Below are positions 1 through 5,494 of a DNA stretch of 5,494 nt, piece after piece. A model generated the notes under the pieces. That model ran no database searches and was not told the DNA's origin. It saw only the letters and a program-made list of their open reading frames with translations. The DNA comes from a bacterium. GTDB taxonomy: Bacteria; Pseudomonadota; Alphaproteobacteria; Caulobacterales; Hyphomonadaceae. The stretch covers positions 1-5,494 of the forward strand of contig JAVBYB010000046.1 of assembly GCA_030824255.1 (NCBI GenBank), in the 5' to 3' direction. A program made the translations under genes and the position numbers. Every line of letters starts with the position of its first letter. Within the stretch, counting starts at the first letter, position 1.

Positions 1-21
1 GCGCAGTGGTGCTGGCCTACC

Positions 22-423
22 TCAGGAGGCGACAGCGTCCGCCGGATCGACTTCCAGGGCTTTCGCCAGGTCGAGCAGACGACGGCGAGGACGCTCGCCA
101 AGGCGGTAATAGGCGCGAACGAGTTCCAGCGTCTCTTTCTGCGAAAGGATGTCGCCGGACAGGCGATCATTCGCCTGGTCGTTTGCCGGAGCCTGTTTGC
201 CGTCGGGCGCGAGGCCGTCGAAGAAATAGTTGATGTTGACGTTCAGAGCCGTGGCCAGGCCGAACAGCCGGCTCGCCGTGATGCGGTTTGCACCGCACTC
301 GTACTTCTGGATCTGCTGAAAACGCACGCCGACCTGGCCAGCCAGGTCCTGCTGGGTCAGGCCCAGCAGCCGGCGGCGGCGACGAAGCCGTTTGCCGACA
401 TAGATATCCACATCCGTGGCCAT
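22..423 (-). CDS. XRE/Cro-type helix-turn-helix transcriptional regulator (PraR-like)
   Basis: A cytoplasmic DNA-binding regulator of 133 residues. Residues about 9-68 form an XRE helix-turn-helix domain: an Arg-rich first helix (RLRRRRRLLGL, 12-22), then LTQQDLAGQVGVRFQQIQKYE (22-42) with the typical TQQ...QIQKYE helix-turn-helix pattern, then NRITASRLFGLATAL and NYFFDG. Residues 70-92 are a polar linker. The tail (93-133) is predicted helical (ETLELVRAYYRLGERPRRRLLDLAKAL) and may serve dimerisation. This layout matches the short alphaproteobacterial regulators related to PraR/SinR; its targets cannot be read from sequence. I chose the ATG at 421-423 because a GGGAG ribosome-binding site (431-435) sits 7 nt upstream. 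The frame stays open for 11 more codons to 456, but that leader (MVRAVRSGSSS) has no family match. It is a single gene, transcribed away from the putative sRNA. Family assignment is firm; the PraR relationship is from memory of the family. Confidence 0.9.
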   Translation of the reverse strand: MATDVDIYVGKRLRRRRRLLGLTQQDLAGQVGVRFQQIQKYECGANRITASRLFGLATALNVNINYFFDGLAPDGKQAPANDQANDRLSGDILSQKETLELVRAYYRLGERPRRRLLDLAKALEVDPADAVAS

Positions 424-430
424 ACTCGAA

Positions 431-435
431 CTCCC
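431..435 (-). promoter_or_regulatory. Ribosome-binding site of the XRE regulator
   Basis: On the minus strand GGGAG lies 7 nt before the ATG at 421-423. It decides that start over the in-frame upstream start at 456. Confidence 0.65.
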
Positions 436-632
436 ACTACGCACGGCCCGTACCAATCAGGGACCGTCAGCAGGTTGATCAGCAAGGCGCTTGCCACACG
501 CCGTTGGTGAACTTTGTGCGACGCAGCAGGAAACCGGGTGAACAACAATCGGACAGGGGTGCCTTAGAACCCGGCAGAATGGGCTTTTCACTTATAAACT
601 GCGGAAATTCGCCGCATGTGCGAGAAACCGGG

Positions 633-660
633 TTGAGTTTTTTGCGCTGCAGCGTAAAAC
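633..660 (+). promoter_or_regulatory. Candidate sigma-70 promoter of the putative sRNA
   Basis: TTGAGT (633-638) and TAAAAC (655-660) are separated by 16 nt, each matching 4 of 6 consensus bases. Transcription would start near 667, exactly at the base of the first hairpin of the putative sRNA. The match is weak and the assignment rests mainly on this placement. A near-palindrome AACC-G-GGTT (626-634) overlaps the -35 element and could be an operator. Confidence 0.35.
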
Positions 661-666
661 CAAAAC

Positions 667-746
667 GTGGCTCTTCGGAGCCGCTGCCCTTATGGGCGTT
701 TCCTCCCTAAACTTCTGGCCGCGCTGGCATCCAGCGCGGCCTTTTT
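667..746 (+). ncRNA. Putative small regulatory RNA with CCUCCC loop and intrinsic terminator
   Basis: Four consecutive hairpins can be drawn with almost no spare bases. The first is GTGGCTC/GAGCCGC (667-673/678-684) with a UUCG tetraloop and one G-U pair. The second is GCCC/GGGC (686-689/694-697). The third is GTTT/AAAC (698-701/709-712), exposing the loop CCTCCCT. The fourth is an 11-bp perfect stem (717-727/731-741) followed by T5-C-T3, a strong Rho-independent terminator in the plus direction. No plus-strand gene ends here, so the terminator needs another transcript to explain it. A single-stranded CCUCCC is complementary to Shine-Dalgarno sequences and is a hallmark of several alphaproteobacterial trans-acting sRNAs; a role in blocking translation is inference. 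About 57 nt (690-746) are antisense to the end of the amidohydrolase gene. I cannot assign an Rfam family. The 5' end is a guess within some tens of bases. Confidence 0.6.
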
Positions 747-1700
747 CTTTACAAAACCGTCATTCAATCCAACTTCTCGGCGTGCGAAGGCACAAATTGC
801 CTCAGCAATTTCGGCCATGTGTTGACGTAGCGTCAGGAAACCTTGGTTTGGTTCGACGCTCGCCTCATCCAGGTAAAGACGCCGCCGGATTTCGATCTGC
901 AGGGCATGCCGTCCGAGCGCGGGCTGACCATGCGCCAGGGTTGCGAAGCCACCCGCATAGGGCGAATTTCGAGCCGTCGTATAGCCGCGATCCCGGAAAA
1001 GGCCCTCGACCAGATCAGCCAGTCCCGGTGAGCAGGATGCGCCAAAACGATCCCCGATAACGATGTCCGGAGACTTCGCGTTGGGCTCTGTTTCAGCCGG
1101 CATGGAGTGGCAATCGATCAACCAGCCCTGACCGAACATCGCCTGTGCGCGCCTCAGAAGCGCCTCCAGCGCCCTGTGGTAGGGCCGGTAAACACTCTCC
1201 AGCCGCCTGTCCGCCTCGCTCCGGGGGAGCTTCCGGCCGTAGATGGGCGCGCCGTTGTAGGCCACGCGCGGAACGCACCCCAGGCCGGCTTCCACCCGAG
1301 GAGAGCGCTGCGTAAACCAAGAGGGAGCCGGGTTGTCGAACATATGCGGGTCCATTTCGGACTCCGCCCGGTTCAGATCGACATAGGCGCGCGCCACAAG
1401 CCCGCAGATCACAGGCGCTCCCGACAGGTGAATGTCTGCCAGCAGGCGGTCGACATACGCATCCTCGATGCGCCGCAGGTCGATCATCGTTGCGATGGCG
1501 GTATCGAGAAATCCCTTGGGATAGAGGCGTCCCGAGTGGGGGGAGGCGAAAACGACAGGGGACACGACCGAAACGGGCTCGTCGATCGAGAATGAGAAGC
1601 CGGGCCGTTCCGCGTGGGACGCGCCCTCGGCGAAGCGGGAATCGGGGTCATTCGACCCCGGATCCGAGAAGATCGTCAGCCCGGGAAACATTTCGACCAT
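690..1700 (-). CDS. N-formylglutamate amidohydrolase family protein
   Basis: A predicted cytoplasmic metal-dependent hydrolase that splits N-formyl-L-glutamate into glutamate and formate, the last step of the five-step histidine degradation route (HutG-type). Family motifs appear in order over 336 residues: SPHSGRLYP (53-61), ED.YVDRL (79-86), VARAYVDLNRAESEMD (102-117), YRPYH (171-175), IDCHSMP (195-201), DIVIGDRFG (212-220), NSPYAGGFATLAHG (245-258) and ALQIEIRRRLYLDE (266-279). The His, Asp and Glu residues in these motifs are likely metal ligands. No other hut gene is nearby, so the true substrate may differ. The start is uncertain: ATG at 1700 or ATG at 1691, neither with a clear ribosome-binding site; both leave about 45 residues before the conserved core, longer than usual. 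The last 20 residues (FVKKKAALDASAARSLGRKRP) look like a non-conserved tail written across the opposite-strand terminator. It is divergent from cpdR across 103 bp. Confidence 0.9.
   Translation of the reverse strand: MVEMFPGLTIFSDPGSNDPDSRFAEGASHAERPGFSFSIDEPVSVVSPVVFASPHSGRLYPKGFLDTAIATMIDLRRIEDAYVDRLLADIHLSGAPVICGLVARAYVDLNRAESEMDPHMFDNPAPSWFTQRSPRVEAGLGCVPRVAYNGAPIYGRKLPRSEADRRLESVYRPYHRALEALLRRAQAMFGQGWLIDCHSMPAETEPNAKSPDIVIGDRFGASCSPGLADLVEGLFRDRGYTTARNSPYAGGFATLAHGQPALGRHALQIEIRRRLYLDEASVEPNQGFLTLRQHMAEIAEAICAFARREVGLNDGFVKKKAALDASAARSLGRKRP
717..750 (+). terminator. Rho-independent terminator of the putative sRNA
   Basis: The stem GGCCGCGCTGG/CCAGCGCGGCC has 11 perfect pairs and a 3-nt loop (CAT), followed by TTTTTCTTT. 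The T-run lies only on the plus-strand 3' side, so it terminates plus transcription. It sits inside the last codons of the minus-strand amidohydrolase gene. Confidence 0.8.
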
Positions 1701-1803
1701 ATTTTCGGACCGCCGCGCCGGGTCAAGCCCGTCTGTTTATACCTGCTTTACCACGACGCATCACAAATCGTACCGTACACCCGGGTTGGAAGTTCAGGAC
1801 GCC

Positions 1804-2163
1804 ATGGCCAAGATTCTTCTCGCCGAGGACGACGACAGCCTTCGCGGCTTCCTCGTCAACGCGCTCAAGCGCGCCGGACATGCGGTGAAAGACTATGACG
1901 AAGGACGCTCCGCGCTGAAGGCGCTGGAGCGTGAGGTCTTCGATCTGCTGCTGACCGATATCGTCATGCCGGGCCTCGATGGCATCGAGCTGGCCCGTCG
2001 GGGCGCGGAACTCGATCCGGCCATGAAGATCGTCTTCATCACGGGCTTTGCCGGCGTGGCCCTGTCCGCAGGCGGGCCCCAGCCACAAGGCGCCAAGGTG
2101 CTCTCCAAGCCGTTCCACCTCCGCGAACTGGTGGACGAGGTGGAGCGGGTGATGGCGGCCTGA
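1804..2163 (+). CDS. cpdR: Single-domain response regulator CpdR
   Basis: A 119-residue stand-alone receiver domain with no output domain. It carries the acidic pair D9/D10 (LLAEDDDS), phospho-acceptor D52 in LLLTDIVMPGLDGIELARR, switch threonine T80 in IFITGFAG-like VFITGFAG, and K102 in VLSKPFHLRELV. The signatures TDIVMP.(L/M)DGIELARR, FITGFA.VAL and AKVLSKPFHLR(E/D)LV.EV are typical of CpdR rather than CheY or DivK. In Caulobacter and rhizobia, unphosphorylated CpdR acts as an adaptor that primes ClpXP to degrade cell-cycle proteins on the way to CtrA, and the CckA-ChpT phosphorelay switches it off. The protein ends in Ala-Ala, as do several ClpX substrates. I chose the ATG at 1804 because MAKILLAEDD matches the family start; AGGA (1796-1799) is 4 nt upstream, rather close. 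A TTG at 1786 is possible but adds six unconserved residues. It is followed by tRNA-Val on the same strand. Confidence 0.95.
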   Translation: MAKILLAEDDDSLRGFLVNALKRAGHAVKDYDEGRSALKALEREVFDLLLTDIVMPGLDGIELARRGAELDPAMKIVFITGFAGVALSAGGPQPQGAKVLSKPFHLRELVDEVERVMAA

Positions 2164-2195
2164 GACGGCAGCCTCACAGTCGCACTTTCCTGCCA

Positions 2196-2224
2196 TTGAC
2201 GACCGCCCCGACAAGGGGCATTAG
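2196..2224 (+). promoter_or_regulatory. Candidate promoter of tRNA-Val
   Basis: TTGACG (2196-2201) matches the -35 consensus at five of six positions. It is followed after 17 nt by CATTAG (2219-2224), a weak -10. The bases just after (ACGCGCC) are GC-rich, like the discriminators of stringently controlled stable-RNA promoters. Start near 2230, about 29 nt before the tRNA. Confidence 0.45.
2205..2219. other. GCCCC-GACAA-GGGGC inverted repeat
   Basis: A perfect 5-bp stem with a 5-nt loop, 41 nt after the cpdR stop codon. It has no T-run on either strand, so it is at best a weak or Rho-assisted end for the cpdR transcript. It lies wholly within the 17-nt spacer of the candidate tRNA promoter. 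Confidence 0.4.
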
Positions 2225-2258
2225 ACGCGCCTTCCAAGGCTGGCCTTCCAATCGGAAG

Positions 2259-2333
2259 GGGCGGTTAGCTCAGCGGTAGAGCACTACCTTGACATGGTAG
2301 GGGTCACAGGTTCGATCCCTGTACCGCCCACCA
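2259..2333 (+). tRNA. tRNA-Val (anticodon GAC)
   Basis: A complete cloverleaf with encoded CCA. The acceptor is GGGCGGT (2259-2265) with ACCGCCC (2323-2329), discriminator A2330 and CCA 2331-2333. The D-arm is GCTC...GAGC. The anticodon stem is CTACC/GGTAG (2284-2288/2296-2300) with loop TTGACAT, giving anticodon GAC (2291-2293), which reads GUC and GUU valine codons. The T-arm is ACAGG/CCTGT around TTCGATC. All stems pair perfectly, so the gene should be functional. No copy of its 3' end recurs in the window, so there is no evidence of a used integration site here. Confidence 0.98.
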
Positions 2334-2339
2334 GCCTTC

Positions 2340-2368
2340 GCGGGATTTGCCCGCTTCGGCTCGGCGGG
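2340..2368 (+). other. Competing hairpins after tRNA-Val
   Basis: GCGGG (2340-2344) can pair with CCCGC (2350-2354), and that same CCCGC can alternatively pair with GCGGG (2364-2368). No T-run follows closely; the nearest TTTT is at 2382-2385. It may mark the end or 3' processing of the tRNA transcript, but it is not a canonical terminator. Confidence 0.3.
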
Positions 2369-2420
2369 TTGGCCTGGAAGATTTTCAGACATGAAGATGC
2401 CGTCGAGCCGCTGCGCTCGC

Positions 2421-2476
2421 GCTGACGCGTTCAGGCTTGGCTGACGCCTCAGGCTTGGCTGACGCGTTCAGGCTTG
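2421..2476. repeat. Three tandem copies of an 18-19 bp repeat
   Basis: Copies at 2421-2439, 2440-2457 and 2458-2476 have the consensus GCTGACGCGTTCAGGCTTG. Copies 1 and 3 are identical; copy 2 lacks one base and has CCTC for CGTTC. A degenerate fourth copy (2477-2494) reaches into the end of opgH and contains its stop codon. The array is only 10 bp from that stop codon, in the 3' untranslated region of the opgGH message. No coding function or terminator is evident; replication slippage is the likely origin. Confidence 0.85.
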
Positions 2477-2486
2477 GCAGGCGGCT

Positions 2487-4379
2487 TCAGGCCGCGATGC
2501 TGCCGGCTTTGACGTCTTTCGCGGGAATGGGCGTCACGGCGCCGGAGCTGTTCACGGTGGCCCATGAGAGACGGGTGGCGGCGCGGCGGGTGGCGCTGAC
2601 GATTGCAGGCGGACGCAGGTCTTCAGGCGTCGCCAGGGCGCGCCACAGCCACGAGCGGCGCGGCGGTGCATAGGCGAATGCCCAAGCGATTGGCGCGGCG
2701 AAGACAAGGCTGGCGGCGACCGGCAGCGTCCAGGCGGCGAAGCCCGCATTGACCGCCATGGTGGCGCACAGGGCGAGGCCGAACATCATCTGAAGGCGAT
2801 ACTGCGAAGCGCTGCCCGAGCGCGTGGCGACCCGCGCCTGCGGGCGCCAGCCGGCGTCGCGGCCCAGGAATGGCGCGATGACGGCGCGCGCCTGGTTGAC
2901 CATCATGATCGGCGCGGTCGCGGCGGACATGGCGGTTTCCATTGCAAGGCCGGCGAGGAAGCCCGGGCTGCGGCCCCAGCCGGGCAGGCGCCCGGCAGTC
3001 CACAACAGGAAGGCGAGCCATTTGGGCGAGAGCACGATGACGCCGGTGATCAGCAGGAGCGATGCGCCCGGCGTCGCCGAGGCGTGAAGGCCGGCAGCGC
3101 CCGACCAGGCCTGCAGCGCGCCGACAATGATCAGCGAGAACCAGAGGAGGGACGAGACATAGCCCATCACGCCCGAGAGAAGGTGAGCCCGGCTGGCCGG
3201 ATCGAAGCCCGGAGCGCCGATCAGCTTGAGGTGCTGGAGATTGCCCTGCGCCCAGCGGCGATCGCGGGCGGACATGTCTTCCATGGTCGGCGGCGATTCC
3301 TCGAAGCTGCCGCCGATCTCCGGCGCGATCTGCACGCGCCAGCCCGCGCGGCGAAGCATGGCGGCCTCCACGAAGTCGTGGCTGAGGATGTGGCCCGCGA
3401 GCGGACCCTTGCCCGGCAGCACCGGAAGACCCGCGTGGGAGGCGAATGCGCGGACGCGGATGATGGCGTTGTGGCCCCAGAAATTTCCGGCGCCGCCTGA
3501 CCACCAGGCCAGGCCTTCGCCGAAGATCTGACCATAGGCGCGCATGGCGAACTGCTGCGAGCGCGCGATCATCGTCTGCGCGTTGACCAGCATGGGCACT
3601 GTCTGGATGAGGGCGGTGCGCGGGGCTGCGTCCATGCGGCGGACCAGCTCGGTCAGCGCACGCGCGGACATCAGGCTGTCGGCGTCCATCACCGCCATGT
3701 AGTCGTAGCGAGCGCCCCAGCGGCGCACGAAGTCGGCGATATTGCCGGCCTTGCGGCCGTGATTGTTCTCGCGGCGGCGGTAGAAGATCGCTGCCTCCGG
3801 ACGCGTGGCGCGCAGGCGCTCGATCGCATCTTCCTCGTCGCGGGCGACGGTTTCGTCGTTTGTATCGCTGAGGAAAAAGAATTCGAAGGCGTTGTCGGAA
3901 CGCGCGCGGGCGAGCGAGTCGTGGATCGCCTGTGCGGCGGCCGTCACGCGCGCCGGGTCCTCGTTGCGGATCGGGAAGACAATGGCGGTGAGCGACGTGG
4001 TGTCGAGCGGCGTCAGTTGCGGTGTGGCTTGTTCTGGCTTGCGCATGGCGAGCATCACGGCGCCGGCGACGGCTGTGGCGCCAGCCAGCGTGATCCATGC
4101 GATGTTGAGGGCGAGGAGGACGAGCGCCACCCATTCCAGCAGCGACATGCCATCCGAGGAGAAGGCGGCCCAGGCCTGGCCCGACGCGAAGGCGGCGACG
4201 ATCAGTGCGGGCGCGATCACCACGCCGAGACGCCAGCGCGTGTCTGCGTCGCCGACAAGGTTCGTTCGCACAGCCGAAATGCCCTGCTGTGGCATGGACA
4301 GCGGGGCGGCTGGCGGCGTCATCGGCGCAGCAATGTCGGCAGCATCGAGCTGCAGATCGGCTTTTACTCTGGCGTCCAT
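2487..4379 (-). CDS. opgH: Glucan biosynthesis glucosyltransferase H
   Basis: An inner-membrane family-2 glucosyltransferase that builds the beta-1,2-glucan backbone of osmoregulated periplasmic glucans from UDP-glucose and passes it to the periplasm. It has 630 residues, with two N-terminal membrane spans (about 49-73 and 81-112). The cytosolic catalytic domain follows: FPIRNE (135-140), SDTND (171-175), YRRRENNHGRKAGNI (200-214), the metal-binding DAD (232-234), FWGHNAIIRV (300-309), SHDFVEAAMLRRAGW (333-347) and RDRRWAQGN (372-380), the counterpart of the QxxRW site. Several further hydrophobic spans follow after about 400. It is clearly shorter than the roughly 850-residue E. coli protein, mainly at the ends. 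The start is the ATG at 4379, overlapping opgG by 16 nt; a GTG at 4391 would add four residues. Neither has a strong ribosome-binding site, which suggests translational coupling to opgG. The C-terminal 45 residues are polar and probably unconserved. Confidence 0.95.
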   Translation of the reverse strand: MDARVKADLQLDAADIAAPMTPPAAPLSMPQQGISAVRTNLVGDADTRWRLGVVIAPALIVAAFASGQAWAAFSSDGMSLLEWVALVLLALNIAWITLAGATAVAGAVMLAMRKPEQATPQLTPLDTTSLTAIVFPIRNEDPARVTAAAQAIHDSLARARSDNAFEFFFLSDTNDETVARDEEDAIERLRATRPEAAIFYRRRENNHGRKAGNIADFVRRWGARYDYMAVMDADSLMSARALTELVRRMDAAPRTALIQTVPMLVNAQTMIARSQQFAMRAYGQIFGEGLAWWSGGAGNFWGHNAIIRVRAFASHAGLPVLPGKGPLAGHILSHDFVEAAMLRRAGWRVQIAPEIGGSFEESPPTMEDMSARDRRWAQGNLQHLKLIGAPGFDPASRAHLLSGVMGYVSSLLWFSLIIVGALQAWSGAAGLHASATPGASLLLITGVIVLSPKWLAFLLWTAGRLPGWGRSPGFLAGLAMETAMSAATAPIMMVNQARAVIAPFLGRDAGWRPQARVATRSGSASQYRLQMMFGLALCATMAVNAGFAAWTLPVAASLVFAAPIAWAFAYAPPRRSWLWRALATPEDLRPPAIVSATRRAATRLSWATVNSSGAVTPIPAKDVKAGSIAA

Positions 4380-5494
4380 CGGAACAACCACGTCTCTGTT
4401 AGCTGGTTTGTCGGGCTATGCACGGCGGCGTGAAGCTCGACCGTGCGCGAGGCGCCCGGAGCGAGGTCGAAGCTCAGGCGCGCGGCTGTTGTGCCGGTGC
4501 GCGTGAGGCGGATGTTGGAAAGCTGGCCTTCGGTCGACCAGACGTCGGAGATGAGATCGGCGGCGACGAGCGCCTCGCCTGCGAAATCGATCTCGAAGCG
4601 GTGCAGGTCGCTGGATTCCGGCGCCAGCGCGACGCGCGTGTCGACGACGCGGGCAGGGCCCGGCGCCGGCGTTGCCGACCAGTGCAGGCGATAGGCAATG
4701 CGATAAGCCTCGCCGGCGGCCCAAGGCTCGGCCGGGCGCCAGAAGGCGGCGATGTTGTCGGCATATTCGTTGATCGTCGGAATTTCGAGCAGGCGGACTT
4801 CGCCCGGACCCCAGTCGCCGACCGGCTCGATCCAGACGCTGGGGCGACGATCGTATCGGGCTTCGTTGTCGGCGTAGTTCGCAGCAACACGGTCGCGCTG
4901 TTCGAGGCCGAAGCGTGCGGGCGCGCCTGCGAACGCGGACTGCTGGACGTAACCGGGGTTGGCGAGGGGGCGCCAGATGTGCTCGCCCGATGCCGACACG
5001 ATGCTGAGCCCATCGCTGTCGTGGACGCGCGGGCGCTGATCGATCTGGCCTGCCATGTCGGCGGGGCCGTGCAGGTACATGGAAGAAAGGGGAGCGACGC
5101 CAACCTCGGAGAAATCGGCGCGCGGGGTGATCTCCCCCACGACATCGACGGCGGCGGCGCTCCCCGGCCGGAGAACGAAGCGATAGGCAGCCGATGCGCT
5201 CTCGCTGTCAGCCAGCGCGATCACGTCGAGGCTGTCGTCCGCTCTCCGGGGTTCGAATATCCAGAAATCAGTGAAGTGCGGGAACTCCTCCCCGCCGGTC
5301 GAGCCCGTGCCGATGGACAGGGCGCGGGCGGAGACGCCGTAGAACTGGCCTTCGCCCACGGCGCGGAAATACGTGCCGCCCTGGAAGACTGCGAACTCGT
5401 AGCCTGCGCCAGCGACGCCCGGCTTCGTGATGGCGCGCCAGCCGGAGACGCCGAGCTGGCTGCGATCTAGTTCGGTGGCGGTGGGGTAATCGAC
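4364..5494 (-). CDS. opgG: Glucan biosynthesis protein G (partial, 5' end outside window)
   Basis: The periplasmic partner of OpgH in osmoregulated periplasmic glucan synthesis; the family (MdoG/OpgG, assigned to glycoside hydrolase family GH186) acts on or shapes the beta-1,2-glucan after export. The frame is open to the right edge, giving 376 C-terminal residues. With a usual family length near 500, about 130 residues including the signal peptide are missing. Conserved blocks, numbered within the visible part: FQGGTYFRAVGEGQFYGVSAR (37-57), EEFPHFTDFWI (69-79), HDSDGL (158-163), IWRPL (173-177), GLEQRDR (196-202), NEARYDRRPSVWIEPVGDWG (210-229) and EIPTINEYADNIAAFW (237-252). The C-terminal beta-sandwich-like part is less conserved. 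An apparent start at 5359 is only an internal GTG, because the conserved FQGGTYFRA lies before it. The TAA stop lies within opgH, as expected for an opgGH operon. Strongly supported. Confidence 0.95.
   Translation of the reverse strand, partial: VDYPTATELDRSQLGVSGWRAITKPGVAGAGYEFAVFQGGTYFRAVGEGQFYGVSARALSIGTGSTGGEEFPHFTDFWIFEPRRADDSLDVIALADSESASAAYRFVLRPGSAAAVDVVGEITPRADFSEVGVAPLSSMYLHGPADMAGQIDQRPRVHDSDGLSIVSASGEHIWRPLANPGYVQQSAFAGAPARFGLEQRDRVAANYADNEARYDRRPSVWIEPVGDWGPGEVRLLEIPTINEYADNIAAFWRPAEPWAAGEAYRIAYRLHWSATPAPGPARVVDTRVALAPESSDLHRFEIDFAGEALVAADLISDVWSTEGQLSNIRLTRTGTTAARLSFDLAPGASRTVELHAAVHSPTNQLTETWLFRWTPE

Noticed and set aside
524..660. EcfG-type general stress promoter (GGAAC with CGTT) upstream of the sRNA
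   Set aside because: GGAAAC at 529 has no CGTT at the required 16-17 nt distance, and no other pair fits.
601..750. 6S RNA as the identity of the putative sRNA
   Set aside because: 6S RNA is a long rod of about 160-200 nt with a large central bubble. This element is a row of short separate hairpins of about 80 nt.
1107..1595. A 162-codon plus-strand frame opposite the amidohydrolase gene
   Set aside because: The minus-strand product has the full set of family motifs; this frame is its complement, with no motif of its own.
1701..1803. CtrA boxes or clear promoters in the gap between the amidohydrolase gene and cpdR
   Set aside because: No TTAA-N7-TTAA pair is present. A TATAAA on the minus strand (1736-1741) lacks a good -35 at proper spacing.
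2315..2487. A genomic island or phage integrated at tRNA-Val
   Set aside because: There is no integrase, no repeat of the tRNA 3' end, and the sequence runs straight into the core opgGH operon.
2623..4134. A 503-codon minus-strand frame inside opgH
   Set aside because: It is shifted relative to opgH, whose translation shows all GT2 motifs. The alternative is a low-complexity Arg/Pro/His/Gly product typical of a shadow frame.
3759..4506. Two overlapping plus-strand frames (3759-4433 and 3805-4506) opposite opgH
   Set aside because: They are antisense to the catalytic domain of OpgH and have no family signature.
4418..5470. A 350-codon plus-strand open frame opposite opgG
   Set aside because: It is exactly antisense to strongly conserved OpgG sequence, has no recognisable motif, is rich in Ala/Arg/Gly/Asp as expected from a GC-rich complement, and has no convincing ribosome-binding site.

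Overview
The window looks like core chromosome of a GC-rich alphaproteobacterium. This rests on a textbook CpdR response regulator (a cell-cycle protein confined to that class), a PraR-like XRE regulator, and an opgGH-type glucan operon. The Caulobacterales/Hyphomonadaceae are my best guess, but the sequence does not fix the family. There is no sign of a mobile element, phage, CRISPR array or defence system.

Layout, left to right: (1) an XRE/Cro-type regulator on the minus strand (22-423). (2) A 266-bp gap (424-689) that carries, on the plus strand, what I read as a small non-coding RNA (about 667-746). It shows a UUCG-capped hairpin, a small second hairpin, a CCUCCC-containing loop and a near-perfect Rho-independent terminator, and its 3' part is antisense to the end of the next gene. 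(3) An N-formylglutamate amidohydrolase on the minus strand (690-1700). (4) After a 103-bp divergent gap, cpdR on the plus strand (1804-2163). (5) tRNA-Val(GAC) on the plus strand (2259-2333), with a plausible own promoter. (6) A short tandem repeat (2421-2476) that runs up to the stop codon of the next gene. (7) A minus-strand opgG-opgH operon (partial opgG 4364-5494, running off the right edge; opgH 2487-4379) for osmoregulated periplasmic glucans, with overlapping reading frames.

Functionally the genes are largely independent. OpgH polymerises a beta-1,2-glucan across the inner membrane and OpgG processes it in the periplasm. CpdR, when unphosphorylated, directs ClpXP proteolysis of cell-cycle regulators. 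The amidohydrolase releases glutamate and formate. The least expected signal is the putative sRNA with an anti-Shine-Dalgarno loop, placed between the XRE regulator and the amidohydrolase gene. The long plus-strand open frames opposite opgG, opgH and the amidohydrolase are GC-driven shadows, not genes.
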